From Pseudoips prasinana (taxonomy: Eukaryota; Arthropoda; Insecta; Lepidoptera; Nolidae), in assembly GCA_951640165.1 (NCBI GenBank), contig OX621252.1:32881934-32945933 (forward strand): a stretch of DNA of 64,000 nt, written 5' to 3'. A program made the position numbers and the translations under genes. Position 1 is the first letter of the stretch, and every line of letters begins with the position of its first letter. Positions 31,301-42,494 of this stretch are shown in pieces. The notes under the pieces were generated by a model. That model searched no databases. It was not told where the DNA came from and saw nothing but the letters and a program-made list of their open reading frames with translations.

Positions 31301-32036
31301 AATAAAAAAAACTTCGTTTAAAAAAACCGACTTCAAGAACTAAAAAGTATAAAAAAATATCTTAGTAAAGATATAATTTAATACATCTCTTATGCAAACG
31401 TAATAACTTTAATATTAATGAAATACTATAATTTGTATGTGCTACCTATTGATAGGTTTGAAGTCGGTGCCAAGCCCTAAGCAAAATAAAGATAATATTA
31501 CATACAGAATTCATACTTTGATGAGATTCCTATACTAAAGATTAAACTACGTACATAAACTTTAAGAACAATATGAATTACAGAAACAGATAAAACTATA
31601 TCATAAAAAAATATTTAATATTAATACCTGAACGAGTTACTATAGTTCTAATAAATCTATATTATGCGTATATATGAATATATTTGTGGCCCTGCAAAAC
31701 AAACAGATAATTTATTAATAAGGAGACAACGCATCAAAATTTTACTATATTTCGAGACGACCGTCAACGACGTCTGCCCGCTTGGGTTGTTTGTGTAGAA
31801 ACACGAAGCTATCCCGCTGAAGGTAACCCTCGGCGAGTGTGGTACCTACTATTACATTTGGCCTTGGCACCGACTTCAAACCTATCAATAGGTAGCACAT
31901 ACAAATTATAGTATTTCATTAATATTAAAGTTATTACGTTTGCATAAGAGATGTATTAAATTAAATCTTTACTAAGATATTTTTTTATACTTTTTAGTTC
32001 TTGAAGTCGGTTTTTTTAAACGAAGTTATTTTTATT
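31301..32036. mobile_element. 736-bp non-autonomous element with 174-bp inverted repeats
   Basis: Left arm 31301-31474 and right arm 31863-32036 are reverse complements without net indels (coordinate sums are constant) and with only a few mismatches. Outer end AACTTCGTTTAAAAAAACCG, inner end GAAGTCGGTGCCAAG. The 388-bp centre has no coding frame. A DNA-transposon derivative is the simplest reading. Confidence 0.8.
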
Positions 32037-32039
32037 TAA

Positions 32040-32590
32040 GTATATCTTACATTTTGTTTTGTTGTCTTACAGTTTGATACATTATTACGTCTATATAGCA
32101 GAAAAATGGAACAAGCTATATTATTGATATAATGAAAATTCCAAAAAAAAACGACTTCAATTCTTCTTCTGGACAATCGATTGAACAAAATTTATATGAG
32201 CCATTTCCGAAAGCATTCCCTATCGAGTACTAAAAGAATCATTAAAAGTCGGTTCTCAAATTACGGAGAAAACGCATAAAATAAATACCGAAGCGTATAA
32301 TTGATGCGCATTTTAGAATAAAATACTCTTTATTGCACACCATAAGAATAATTGTGACATGAATGTATGCTAAAAACCAACAGCTCTGAAGCATGAAAGC
32401 ATTGTTATTTTAATGCAGTGCAATGCGTGGTTGCAATCTATTTACTGATTCTTAAATACGAATTATTTTCTTCTACTTAGATACTATTTAAGATGAAGTT
32501 AAAAATAAAAAATATTGTTCGCATGCCTTATTTTAAGGTAAAATATAGAGCGCAGTACTAACACTATAAAAACTTTTGTATTTTTAACCC
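32040..32590. other. Unassigned, possible LINE 3' scrap near 32312
   Basis: AATAAAATACTCTTTATTGC near 32318 resembles the complement of the 3' end of the LINE at 26310-30890. Nothing else is recognised. Confidence 0.35.
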
Positions 32591-32639
32591 GTATTCAGTG
32601 AATAAAGATTATTATATGATATGAAATATTACATAGACA

Positions 32640-33110
32640 AGTACAAAGGGCGGTCTTATCGCATAAAGCGATCTCTTCCAGACAACTTCAGGATGGGTAG
32701 TAGGAGCATAACATTAACTAATGACAGCTGTAGGTGTGCAACAACCTTCGATTAAAATGAATATCTTCTGGACAAAACTATATGACTCCGATTTGTGCAT
32801 TGATCCATTTAATTGGTAATTTTGTTTTTTTTATTTATTGTAAATTTATTATTAAATCACTTTTTATTAAATAATTGTGATGTTATATAAATGTAAGACT
32901 ATCGATACATGTAAAAAGTGTGACATTTACGTATATAATGTTTTAATTGTAATTTTCTGTATAATAATGACATTGTAACATTAATAATTGCATGCTCTAA
33001 CCGGCTGGACATAGCGACCTCAACATCACTAACACAATTGAATGTGCAATATACCTACCTATGTTCGCAATAAAGAATATTTGATTTGATTTGATTTGAA
33101 AAGATAAATC
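32640..33110 (+). mobile_element. LINE 3' UTR with (TTGAT)n tail
   Basis: CGGTCTTATCGCATAAAGCG, then GATCTCTTCCAGACAA (related to 58085-58270 in both parts), a CTAACCGGCTGGACATAGCG block and the terminal CAATAAAGAATA plus four TTGAT-like units. No coding part is left. Confidence 0.5.
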
Positions 33111-33540
33111 ATCAAAACCGGTTCAGAAACAACGGAGTAATAGTGCAAAACACTTAAATAAACAAAAACCATTTAGTCAAATAAATAACTTCTTTCTTTT
33201 TCAGTCTGCTTAAAAATACAGGATCGCCAGCAATACCTAAGTATGAAAAAGATTTATTAAACGTTTTACGTAGAAATGTGGCCGTAAAATAAAATGAGTT
33301 ACATATCCACGTTACGTGTTTAAAATTTTACATTTTATCTCTACAATAAAGTCCAAATACAGCAGGTTTTTATATTTATGTATTCCATAAATTTATTTTT
33401 TTATTCCAATGGACAAAGGTTACCTCGTTTTCAGAGATTTTCGATCCCCTCAGGAGAAATCGGAATCGAATCTAGACTTAACGACTACGACTTGGACTGA
33501 TAGCTTAACGTGCTTTCAGAAGCCCAAAAGTTAAATAAAC
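33110..33540. other. No gene recognised
   Basis: Unassigned AT-rich DNA. Confidence 0.45.
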
Positions 33541-33544
33541 AAAA

Positions 33545-33870
33545 AATAATAAATCTGATCCATCCATCTGATCCCAAACTCGGCAGAGCCGGTTATATAT
33601 AGTTCTAATATACTTATATTGTATACATATATATTTCTATTTTCTTTTTTAGATTATAAGAATTTATTTATTCAATATAGAAATTTACAGGAAAATAACT
33701 AACATAACAAACAATAATAACAAACAATTCTAAAAACATATCATAGATAATTTACACCCTAACACCGAACATTAATCATGCTCATCTCACAAAGATAAAT
33801 AAAATCGAGAAATAAATAAGATTTGTCCTGGGTGAAGATTGAACCCACTACCTATGGCTTAGCTTTGAGG
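33545..33870 (-). mobile_element. Broken SINE family B copy
   Basis: Tail block ATCTGATCCCAAACTCGGCA at 33560 and a diverged head block TTGTCCTGGGTGAAGATTGA near 33827 are separated by AT-rich DNA. Confidence 0.5.
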
Positions 33871-33959
33871 GTCACTCAATAACAACAAGACAAACAGGCT
33901 AGTCCGTTAAACCAAGTAAGCGGGTCATGTACAAACTGAACGCACACCTAGTACGCACC

Positions 33960-34120
33960 TAGGTGGGCGTTAACTGTGTGGCTGAAGGCAACGAATATTA
34001 CCACCCTTCCCCATCTCGGGGGAAGCGTAGAAGTCATTCCGTGGGAATATCTAGCAGAGAACGGGCAGCGGCGTCTCTCTGGGAACTAAAGCGTGGTAAT
34101 TTTGGCATATCCGTCCAAAT
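33960..34120 (-). repeat. GACGGGTTGG-family repeat, partial
   Basis: Contains GTGTGGCTGA, AAGCGTAGAAGTCATTCC and GAGAACGGGCAGCGGCGTCT in the order seen at 49610-49700. Confidence 0.5.
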
Positions 34121-34389
34121 AATGGACACAATTCTATTGTGCAGATCTTTAACGTAGGCTTTTGTACTGTAGTGGACGTTACTTAGTTAACATGATGACA
34201 TACATAGTACTCACTCCTGACACCATTGAAAAAATATCGCCATATATTGGTAATTCTCCAGTTTAAGGGATTAATAATTTATAATTTTCTTTCTTTTTTA
34301 AGAAACAACGCCTTAGTAGGGATTTTTAAGGCATTTAATATATTTTTACAATCAAACCCTGTGTCGTGGGTTACTTTACAGACATATAG

Positions 34390-34540
34390 TTGATGGACAC
34401 AAAGTACATACAGACTCAGAACAACTATTTATGGGTCGCACTAATAATTGTCCTTAGCAGGAATCGAACCCGGGATACGAAATGGCGAGGCGACTGTCTT
34501 AACCGCTGCACCACACGTGCAGTCAATTTAATATTCGTTA
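34390..34540 (-). mobile_element. tRNA-like SINE head
   Basis: The minus strand shows GTGGTGCAGCGGTTAAGACA (A-box-like) and CCCGGGTTCGATTCCTGC (B box). It continues into a body block shared with 18940-18990, so it is a SINE and not a tRNA gene. Confidence 0.6.
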
Positions 34541-35620
34541 CGTACAGATACAAGTTTCTATCCTCTTCCAGCAGGATTCCTTTGAGTGTAACGTAATAGT
34601 CAGAGAAATGTAATCCTTAACTATTCATATCCAATATCAATCTGAACGTCTACAATGCCTTATGTAGACGAGAATAGGAGAAATAACTTCAACTATCTGA
34701 TTTATGGGCAATTCCCAATACAACTTTTATTCTATCTCGAAAGCAGCTTTTTTACATGAACAGATCTGTATGTACAATCCACGGTGCGTAATGGATATAT
34801 ACTTGCTCTAAAACGTCGCCTAGAGTAAGTAAATAAAGACTGGCACGGTAAAGTTGATCGTTTGATTCTGCGTCAACTGTACGGATTACAACTACATTAT
34901 GTACAGTAGCGTTCATAAGTCCAGCAACAGTTTCACAAAGCAATCAAATGCCACTGTGACGTATGTCGTTTTATAAGCAAAATAACTATATAATATACAT
35001 ATATTTATTATTGTATGCAACATGTAAAGAATATATTTACTACTATATATACTATTAAGTATAAAATGAAATGTGATTATGTATGAAAGAAAAAAAGACT
35101 ACTAGGAAAATATATTTATTCTCTCACTTTACGAATATGCAATTCACGGACCTACTGAAAACAACTATAAATGGGTCCCACAAATAGATTTTCTGGAAGG
35201 CGACTGAACCCTAAACAAGAATGCGCTGAGGTAGTACATACCGTTTCGCCACATGTAGATTTATATCCTACTAGGATTTATGTATCTCCTGCTATATATC
35301 TCATATGCGTATTTGTAGTCTCGCTCCCAAACGGATAGCCTGATCGCAACGTAAGTTTATTCTTTGCAAAAGTTGATTTCATCAGCATAGTTTTTGGCTT
35401 AGACTCATTGTCATCTGATGAGTGGATAAAAATTTTCAGACAGTTTACTTATTGGGGAATTCTCATAACCTATATATTGAGTGTAGGCCTAAACCAAGGT
35501 TCATGAACAAACATACAATTCAAAGGCCATTTAGACAAAACAACCATTAATCGTTTTCCATAGATTGTTTTAGTATAAAAGATTGAACCCAAAACACGAA
35601 AGTGCCTAGGTAGTAGCAAG
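34541..35620. other. No gene recognised; SINE-head scrap near 35150-35270
   Basis: The minus-strand open frame at 34752-34943 has protein-like composition but no recognisable motif, and I do not call it. 35150-35270 resembles a diverged copy of the SINE at 34390-34540. Confidence 0.4.
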
Positions 35621-35730
35621 TACAGACGCCAGCACATCCAGCTATCCCAATCTGTCAAATTTCTTTACAGATTTTCAACTTTATCACATAAGCATATGGT
35701 TCACTTTCAATTAGGAAAGGACTTCAACCG
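35621..35730 (+). mobile_element. Half copy of the GTACAGACGCC MITE
   Basis: GTACAGACGCCAGCACATCC, then ATTTTCAACTTTATCACATA and GGTTCACTTTCAATT; the second terminal repeat is missing, as at 11021. Confidence 0.7.
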
Positions 35731-35734
35731 TTTT

Positions 35735-36460
35735 GGGCTAACCGGTGAACAGCTGTATTGGGAAAAAAGAAATTCATACATAATTTAGTAATAATATTTA
35801 GTAAACATTGGTTTTTTTTGGGAGTGTCAAACTAAATGATATTAAAAACGAATAAAAAAGATTTTATATTGATTATTGCTTGTGTATGGTGACAGTTGCT
35901 TTGCTGTGCAACATGCGGGATGAATTGAGTAAGGGTTGCCAAAATAAAATCTCAAAAAAAGTAACATCGATATTCGATGTTTCAATTCGAGAGCTTCAAA
36001 ACATTAAAATGTTTGATGGAAGACCGAGCTTTATCTAGCCGTTGTGGAATATTCATCATTAGCATCATCATCATCATCTTAACCTCACACAAATAAAAAA
36101 ATATAGTTTATTTAAAACAACATTTTTTTTGTAGTGTTAAAAATCATCAGCTTGCCTACGCAACGTAGAACAAACGAAGAAAGTTTTTATCGAGGAAAAA
36201 AATGTAATAAAACGTAACAATTGTAATAATCGTCGTAATTGATATTTCGTCTTCGTTCATTCGAGTTTTGTCCGTCATGGTAGCGAGTATTATTAACGCG
36301 TGCTTTTCTTGAAGATTCTAATCAGAATGCAACATGGGCCATAACCATAGCCAGCTCAGCATAATATACAAAAATAAAACGCAAAGCAAAACAGCTCAGC
36401 ATAATATAATATACGATTTGATTTCAAAACTGATTCCTAGTCCAGAAACCTGGCAACCCC
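35735..36460. other. No gene recognised
   Basis: Contains a (CATCAT) run near 36062 and a short direct repeat (CAGCTCAGCATAATATA at about 36353 and 36391). Otherwise unassigned. Confidence 0.45.
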
Positions 36461-36464
36461 GATC

Positions 36465-36960
36465 CAGAATCGATTGTCAATGTCACACAATTCTCCAACT
36501 TAAATGCTACTATTGAAATTGTTGAATTTCCTAGATTAACATTTGATGAACTTGTGTTATTAGCATGTGGAACATATCAGATTAAACAGGCAAAGCCTTA
36601 TTATGGGGAGCACATAAGAAATTATGGTTCCTATACTATTGAAGTGTGCATCGATAGAGCCAGTGAGCTTTTACAAGGATTTCCTTCGGTCGAGAATTGC
36701 ACATTATTACAAAAATACAAAGCCGACATATAGGCCGTAAAATATATTTTGTATATATATTATATGTAGATAATCATCAAGGCATACAAGCTATTAAGCA
36801 TTATTGCTGCAATTGCAGAGTCGCGGTCGGCCGAAGAACTGTAGGTTGCTGCGCTCACATCATGTCTGTGATATGGTATTTAAGCTGGGCCAGGTATGAA
36901 AATATAACTCCACCGGCCCAGTTATTAGACCATGTTTTATTAACTTACGAAAATGAATAA
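36465..36960 (+). pseudogene. Remnant of a transposon-type protein with a Cys/His-rich C-terminus
   Basis: Two frames together read like one protein. Frame 1, to the stop near 36730, gives VEFPRLTFDELVLLACGTYQ, IKQAKPYYGEHI and YTIEVCIDRASELLQGF. Frame 2, from about 36700 to 36960, gives KIQSRHIGRKIYFVYIL, HYCCNCRVAVGRRTVGCCAH and IMSVIWYLSWARYEN. The C-x-C...C-C-x-H pattern is SWIM-like. From memory this resembles C-terminal regions of DNA-transposon-derived proteins in animals; I cannot name the superfamily. A frameshift near 36700 and the lack of an upstream catalytic region make it non-functional. Confidence 0.5.
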
Positions 36961-37139
36961 TTTTACAAATAAATTGATTTATTTTAAAGTTTTGAAGTTT
37001 TATTTTTTATTATTATATTAAACAATTTGATACAAAACTTCCTACATATATGTATTCTATGTACTGTAAGCCACTCAATAAAATCAAAAATAGTGCAATA
37101 TTTTTATGTTCATGTTCAAGCCCAAACGCCATACAAAGT

Positions 37140-37195
37140 GGTTGATGTCCTTTGACCGATTGGGGTAGCTTTATATGCTGGCGTCTGTACTTAAA
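37140..37195 (-). mobile_element. Terminal scrap of the GTACAGACGCC MITE
   Basis: GATTGGGGTAGCTTTATATG, then CTGGCGTCTGTAC; one end only. Confidence 0.65.
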
Positions 37196-37199
37196 CAAC

Positions 37200-37735
37200 T
37201 GCCGCACGTGTAGTTTTGATATGATCTTTAACCTGATAATGGACACTTAATCGTGTTTTATACGAGGTTGCTTTTTCATTGGATTCAATTCATATTTAAT
37301 CATGAATTACATAAATGGGGTAGGATTTATTGCTCACTATACTCCAACACCCTCATCGTTAGAGCTGTAATTCAGCTTTTTTGGAGACTATCATTACCGA
37401 TTAAACTTCGTAACAAGCAAACTGGCCTTGTGTACTACCCTTATATTACTGATTATAATGATGTTATTATTGCCAACTTTGTAACAAGTATTAACATAAT
37501 CCTACCATTTCTTTGAAAGAAAACTACTTTGGCATTAACTACTGTTTCTGTTTATTTTATGAAAATGTATATTGTAAAGAAACCGGGCAATTTTATTTTA
37601 GATAACCAAATTTACAATACGGACGCCGGTATATGGGGATAGGCTAGATTAACCGTCCAAATCCCTCGACTCCCAACTATAAAAACAGCTGTAACTTTAG
37701 AATGATATATATAGGCTTTTCATAAATTAATATAC
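37200..37735. other. No gene recognised
   Basis: The open frame 37253-37516 has no recognisable motif and no flanking element structure. Confidence 0.4.
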
Positions 37736-37940
37736 ATACATACATACATACATAGACTCACGCCTGTTTCCCAGAGGGGTAGGCAGAGACAACGGATTTC
37801 CATTTGTCACGATCTTTGCATACTTCTTTTGCCTCGATTACTGTCATTATATTCTTCATACATGCTCGCCGGTTTAGGGTACTTCTGACCTGCCCTTTCT
37901 TGAGAACATCTCCAATTTGGTCAGAGAATGTTCGTTCGTT
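37736..37940 (-). mobile_element. LINE 3'-end fragment with (CATA)n tail
   Basis: Five CATA units, ACTCACGCCTGTTTCCCAGA, GGGGTAGGCAGAGACAACGG and CATGCTCGCCGGTTTAGGGT. Minus-strand equivalent of the 3' part of 57085-57730. Confidence 0.75.
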
Positions 37941-38535
37941 ATAAATTAATATAATGTGAAATAATGAAATTTATTCAGAACTTTCCCTTGGATTTGTCAA
38001 GCTCAAAATGCACTACATACATATAGGCAAATACAATATTAAAGAAACCAAAAAATCTTTAACTATTATACATTGTGTGTAATATTTAACTATTATACTT
38101 TACCCTGTGGTCTGTTTTATCCATTGATATACAAAAAGCACTGTATATCAATGGTTTCATCAAAAAAAATTTTTGGATATCCTTAAATAGTAATAAAATT
38201 AAGAAGTTACTTAGCCCTTATTTTTAAATTTAGTACTATTATTTAGGCTACAATTTTGTAACAGGTTGTTTTAAAGAAAACTTGAGGTCAACATTTGAGG
38301 ATTTATAAAATCTAAACTTATAAAAACTCATACAAATCTTTTGCACAACTTTTCTCTGTTTACATTTTTGATTCATCATCATCATTTTGATTGTTGTTGC
38401 CAAATATAAATGTGTTTTGTATGCTTAGATCCTTAATTTACACCTTTTCATCATTTTCAACTCCTGCCAATATCAATAGCTCCAAATTAAATAGAATCAC
38501 AACAGATCAGTGAAATAAGCCTACCAGGGAAACCA
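37941..38535. other. No gene recognised
   Basis: Holds a short interrupted inverted pair (CATTGATATACA near 38120, TGTATATCAATG near 38142) and AT-rich DNA. Confidence 0.45.
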
Positions 38536-38538
38536 CAT

Positions 38539-38616
38539 AAAAAAACGCGCTAAAACACTACCTCAAAGGTGGCGTTTTCACGCCACCTTTGAGGTAGTGT
38601 TTTAGCGCGTTTTTTT
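38539..38616. repeat. Perfect 37-bp-arm palindrome, 4-bp spacer
   Basis: Arms 38539-38575 and 38580-38616 are exact reverse complements around TTTC. Directly after the right arm, GAGGTAGTG (38618-38626) repeats nine bases already present inside that arm. Confidence 0.92.
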
Positions 38617-38629
38617 TGAGGTAGTGACA

Positions 38630-39322
38630 TATTATGACAATTACAACTCTTTCAACTTTTTGAATCGTTATGTCTAAAAAACGGTCGCTCTTAGGAAAAA
38701 GTATTGAGACATTTTACTAGATAATTATCTAATCTACAATTTGGCTCAGCTAATTTTATGATATAGCTTACCGTTTTGCTGAAAATCGCGAAAAACCCTT
38801 TTTTGTGACGTTTGACCCCGAGTATTTTTTTTGCACGTGACTTTTCACATTTCCTTTATAATAGTGTAATGAACGATCCTACCAATTTCAGCCTAATGGG
38901 ATGTAACCTTTGATGTCTAAATTGACCGGACTAAATAATAATAACAATTCTCATGCACTTGGATCTGTAAAACCACGTTTCTCTATGCTCCTACAACATT
39001 TATGCTACACAAAATTTAAAGTAATTAATTTTCGATGTAGATTGTATGGTGGCATAGACAAACTTCTTTCACCCCAAGTTATAGATATATAGAAAAGCCT
39101 TTCCAACGTGGTCATTTTTAACTATTTGGATTTACAAAAGTATGTGAAACATGACGTTTCACGAGATTCCTAGTTAGGTACTTGATTTTATTTTTGGCTT
39201 TGTAGTATTTTTCAAACTGCCAAGTCAACATTTATACTACCGACCGGTACAAAACGAGCCTCATTTCTCACAGCTGTTAAGCAAAGCTAAGAACACAAAG
39301 GAATACTTTTTTACTTCAAATA
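38630..39322. other. No gene recognised
   Basis: Unassigned; no credible coding frame. Confidence 0.45.
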
Positions 39323-39767
39323 TAGTAGAACGTCGAATATCCAAATCAGTCCTAAGCGTAATATAAAAAAAAATACCAAGTTACCTCTATTATTCTTGTG
39401 AATTTTTATACTTGGTATTTTTGTTAAAGGGGTGGCAACTTACTCTGATGGAGATGTTCAAAGGAGCGTTATTGTAGAACTGTGTAGAACTTGTGTGTGA
39501 ACTTAATATAGTTTATTCTTTGTCTGACAGTTAGGTTTTCTTTATTACCAGTCTATGTCCGATCTGCGCAAAGGCTGGAGACGGACAGCAATGGAGAGGC
39601 CAAGGTCCTCCACCTTGAATTTGAGGATGCCTATGTCGCAAGACAGTCTGACCTGGTAACCCATATTAAAAGTTAAGTTATACACATAAGCAAAATAGGA
39701 ATAAGTATAGTTAGTATAGTATAGTTAAGTATGGTTAGTATAGTTTATATTCTATTACATTATAAAT

Positions 39768-39915
39768 CGAGTGGCGACCACGAACCGGAAGAAGCAGCGT
39801 GGGCAGGCCCCCTACAAGATGGACCGATGATCTTGTGAGGATCACTGGAAATCACTGGATGCGGATAGCGCAAGACCGGCAATTGTGGAGAAATTCTTAT
39901 ATAATGATGATGATG
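39768..39915 (+). mobile_element. RTE-like LINE 3' end with perfect 11-bp TSD
   Basis: CGAGTGGCGACCACGAACCG through GGCAATTGTGGAG and a GATGATGATG tail match 11443-11849. The flanks ACATTATAAAT at 39757-39767 and 39916-39926 are identical. Confidence 0.88.
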
Positions 39916-39966
39916 ACATTATAAATTGTGAAAAGCTCAGAGAAAATAAAGGCTTTTTATTTATTA

Positions 39967-40172
39967 CTAGCTGTGCCCCGCGGTTTTACCCGGGTTAAAC
40001 TTTATAAAATATGGCCTATGTGTTATCCTAACTATAAAAATTAGCCTATGTTCTTTCTCAGGGTCTAGACCATCTGTATACTAAATTTCATTCAAATCCG
40101 TTCAGTAGTTTTGGCGTGAAATAGTAACAGACAGACAGACAGACAGAGTTACTTTCGCATTTATAATATTAG
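39967..40172 (-). mobile_element. Helitron-like element, second subfamily
   Basis: On the minus strand it ends CTAG (39970-39967) next to the GC-rich hairpin GGGTAAAACCGCGGGGCACA. The 5' end reads ACTAATATTATAAATGCGAA. Related copies at 49777-49961 (-) and 52692-52880 (+); a partial copy is at 53348-53480 (+). Confidence 0.65.
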
Positions 40173-40259
40173 TTAGGGTGTCCGACTATCCGAATTTTCG
40201 ATTATCCGAAGCGACCCCGGTCCCAATTAATTCGGATAATGGGCGTTATACTGTAGTGT

Positions 40260-41645
40260 TTAAAGTTGCACGAGCCTAGAGTAGGAAGCCAATTCGCTGT
40301 TTCCACTTTTTATTAGGTTTTCTGTACCGCTAAGGTGTTCCGAGCTCCCTAGCAGAGCGATTACCACTGATTTATGTGTCGTTGTACTCAGTTCATGTTG
40401 AAGTTTATCGTGTTCGGTGTTCTGTTATCTGGGGGTTTCATGTCAGCTAGGGTTTTGGGCTTGAACAATGAAATTTAGGGTAATTGAAGAGGTTTTATGC
40501 GCACAAGATATAAAGCAATGGCGTTACTAACATTGATGCCGGGAAATCAGTTGATGCTTTTAAATCTCTCAACGCTGAAATTTTGTAGGTGGATGTTGTT
40601 AGTAAAATGTATTTTATAAATAAAAATCTTTCTTATTTTGGAACGAGGGTACCTTCAGCATATATTATCTTGATGATTTTGGAAACTTAATCATTGCAGC
40701 ACACTAGCAGCTACAATTATATAGTTTTTGTTCATCAAAATTACTCGTTATGAAGAATATCTCGTAAAAATAGGTTAAATTCTGAGACGGCAGTTCTGTT
40801 ATATAGGAAATTGTTCATGATTTTTATGTAACAATAAACGATCATTTGAAAAACAGTCCAAACTTAATTCCGTTAGAAAACAAATACCTTTATCTAGCCC
40901 ATAACGTAGGTACCTACCGTAAATGCGTAATTATAATGAGTATAATAATTCATTTTGTTTCAATCGTTGCAGTCATTCAGTACAAATTACACACAAAACA
41001 AAAAAAAATTAAATGAATATGTTATGTTGTTTTAGTATTAGATTAAACCCCAAAGTATGGCACATTTATCTGATTGTCCGTCTTGTCCAGTCTCTTGTTT
41101 CCTTCAAGACTTGTATGACGCTTCAGCGAAAAGCAATTTGGGGAAGATACAATCTAATTCTTACCGTCGAAACGATAAGAAGAAGAAGAAGAAGTTTAGA
41201 TTAAACGTAGCAGAAAGTAAATTTTGATTGATATTTGAATACAATCTAGGCAAATAGCAGTACCACGATGACTACTGATGATCAAAGTTAATAAAATATT
41301 AAAATTTTAGTTGTTAGAAATTAGTTTTCTAAAGATATTAATCTAATTATATCGAATATAATATTAAGATCTATATTAATCAATTTTATTTAAGTTTATA
41401 ATTATCGTCTAAGTTAGTGCGTATATAGAATCCATTATTGACATATACATTAATAATATGATATGATGGGGAATTTGATCTGCCGCGTATACACGAAGAC
41501 GTATACAGAAGATACCTTCTGTAGCTTAAGGCATAGCGCCAACCTCGGATCGATACTGGTTCGAGACCACCCGAAAGATTTAATTTATGATTTCCCTGTT
41601 AAGAGATTATGTTAAAACATTTATGCTAAATACAAATAACAATTA
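40260..41645. other. No gene recognised
   Basis: A tRNA-like B-box scrap (ACTGGTTCGAGACCACC) lies near 41548. The AAG repeat at 41178-41192 is a simple repeat. Otherwise unassigned. Confidence 0.45.
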
Positions 41646-41858
41646 AAACCTCAAACTTGTAAACATAACTCTCCAAACATATTTGTATTTCCCAACAATA
41701 GGGGAACTATGTTTGAAACCTGACAACACAGCACTTTAAAGTTTATTAAAATCATTATTAGTTCTACCAATACCCGTGTTTTGTTTTACAAAGCAGGGGA
41801 ATGACAAGTTTAAACAGATTAACCTCATTTCACGTTGGTTGCAACGTTCTCTACAAAG

Positions 41859-41998
41859 TACAGACGCCAGCACATCAAGCTACCCCAATCTGTCAAATTT
41901 CCCCAATTGAAAGTGAACCTTATTATTTTGTGATAAAGTTCAAAATCTATAAATGGAATTTGAAAGATTGGGGTAGCTTGATGTGCTGGCGTCTGTAC
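41859..41998. mobile_element. Complete GTACAGACGCC MITE in the left palindrome arm
   Basis: Two 40-bp terminal repeats (GTACAGACGCCAGCACATCA / TGATGTGCTGGCGTCTGTAC) enclose the GAAAGTGAACC and GTGATAAAGTT block. Overlapping open frames on both strands are a by-product of the symmetry. The right arm keeps only one end (47338-47380). Confidence 0.85.
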
Positions 41999-42266
41999 AT
42001 CTTTGCAAGGGTGCACGCCAAAAACAAACATATGTATATAGCATTGCGATTTGTTTTTGAGTGTAAGCTTTATATAAATCACTTGAATAAGTGTAGGTGA
42101 CCATTCATCAATGTGGATCGAAAAGGAAACCTATTTTCACAGCTTATTAACTTCAATTAGGCTTAAGTAAAGATTGGTGCGGGATTAAATTGAGCTCTGG
42201 CCTTGCCCCTTAAGGGCGGAATTGTAAAGTTGGTAAATATCAAGAACCAATGTTTTACATAAATGG

Positions 42267-42293
42267 TATAAATAAGTAGTAGTTTCGATCAGT
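42267..42293 (+). promoter_or_regulatory. Core-promoter-like TATA and TCAGT pair
   Basis: TATAAATA at 42267-42274 lies 24 nt upstream of the A in TCAGT (42289-42293), an arthropod initiator-like motif. The pair is conserved in mirror image in the right arm near 47050-47070. Function is unproven. Confidence 0.3.
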
Positions 42294-42494
42294 GTTGGTT
42301 TAGTTTGAGTTAACAAGAATGAACAAGGTAATTTGAATCGATGTATCGAAATGAGGTACTAGAGGCTGTCGGGGACAGCGTGATGCAATTTGATAGAGTA
42401 GGGTAAAGTAAGTTAATTAGACAAGAGCCAAATAGAAATAGATTTAAGATATTATTAATGAAATATTTATTAGATAGTATATACATTTTACGTA

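Larger units (their letters stand above)
39323..40253. mobile_element. Possible pogo/Tigger-like element carrying later insertions
   Basis: The left end TAGTAGAACGTCGAATATCC and the complement of the right end CAGTATAACGCCCATTATCC align imperfectly, and both abut TA. Repeated ATTATCCGAA/CGAATATCC motifs lie inside both ends. The interior contains an RTE 3' end and a Helitron-like copy but no transposase. Boundary assignment is inference. Confidence 0.35.

Noticed and set aside
34440..34530. Possible tRNA gene on the minus strand
   Set aside because: Good A and B boxes, but the downstream sequence is a repeat body shared with 18940-18990 and the acceptor stem does not close.
34752..34943. Minus-strand 63-aa open frame as a host exon
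   Set aside because: Protein-like composition but no recognisable motif, no flanking exons and no supporting splice pattern.
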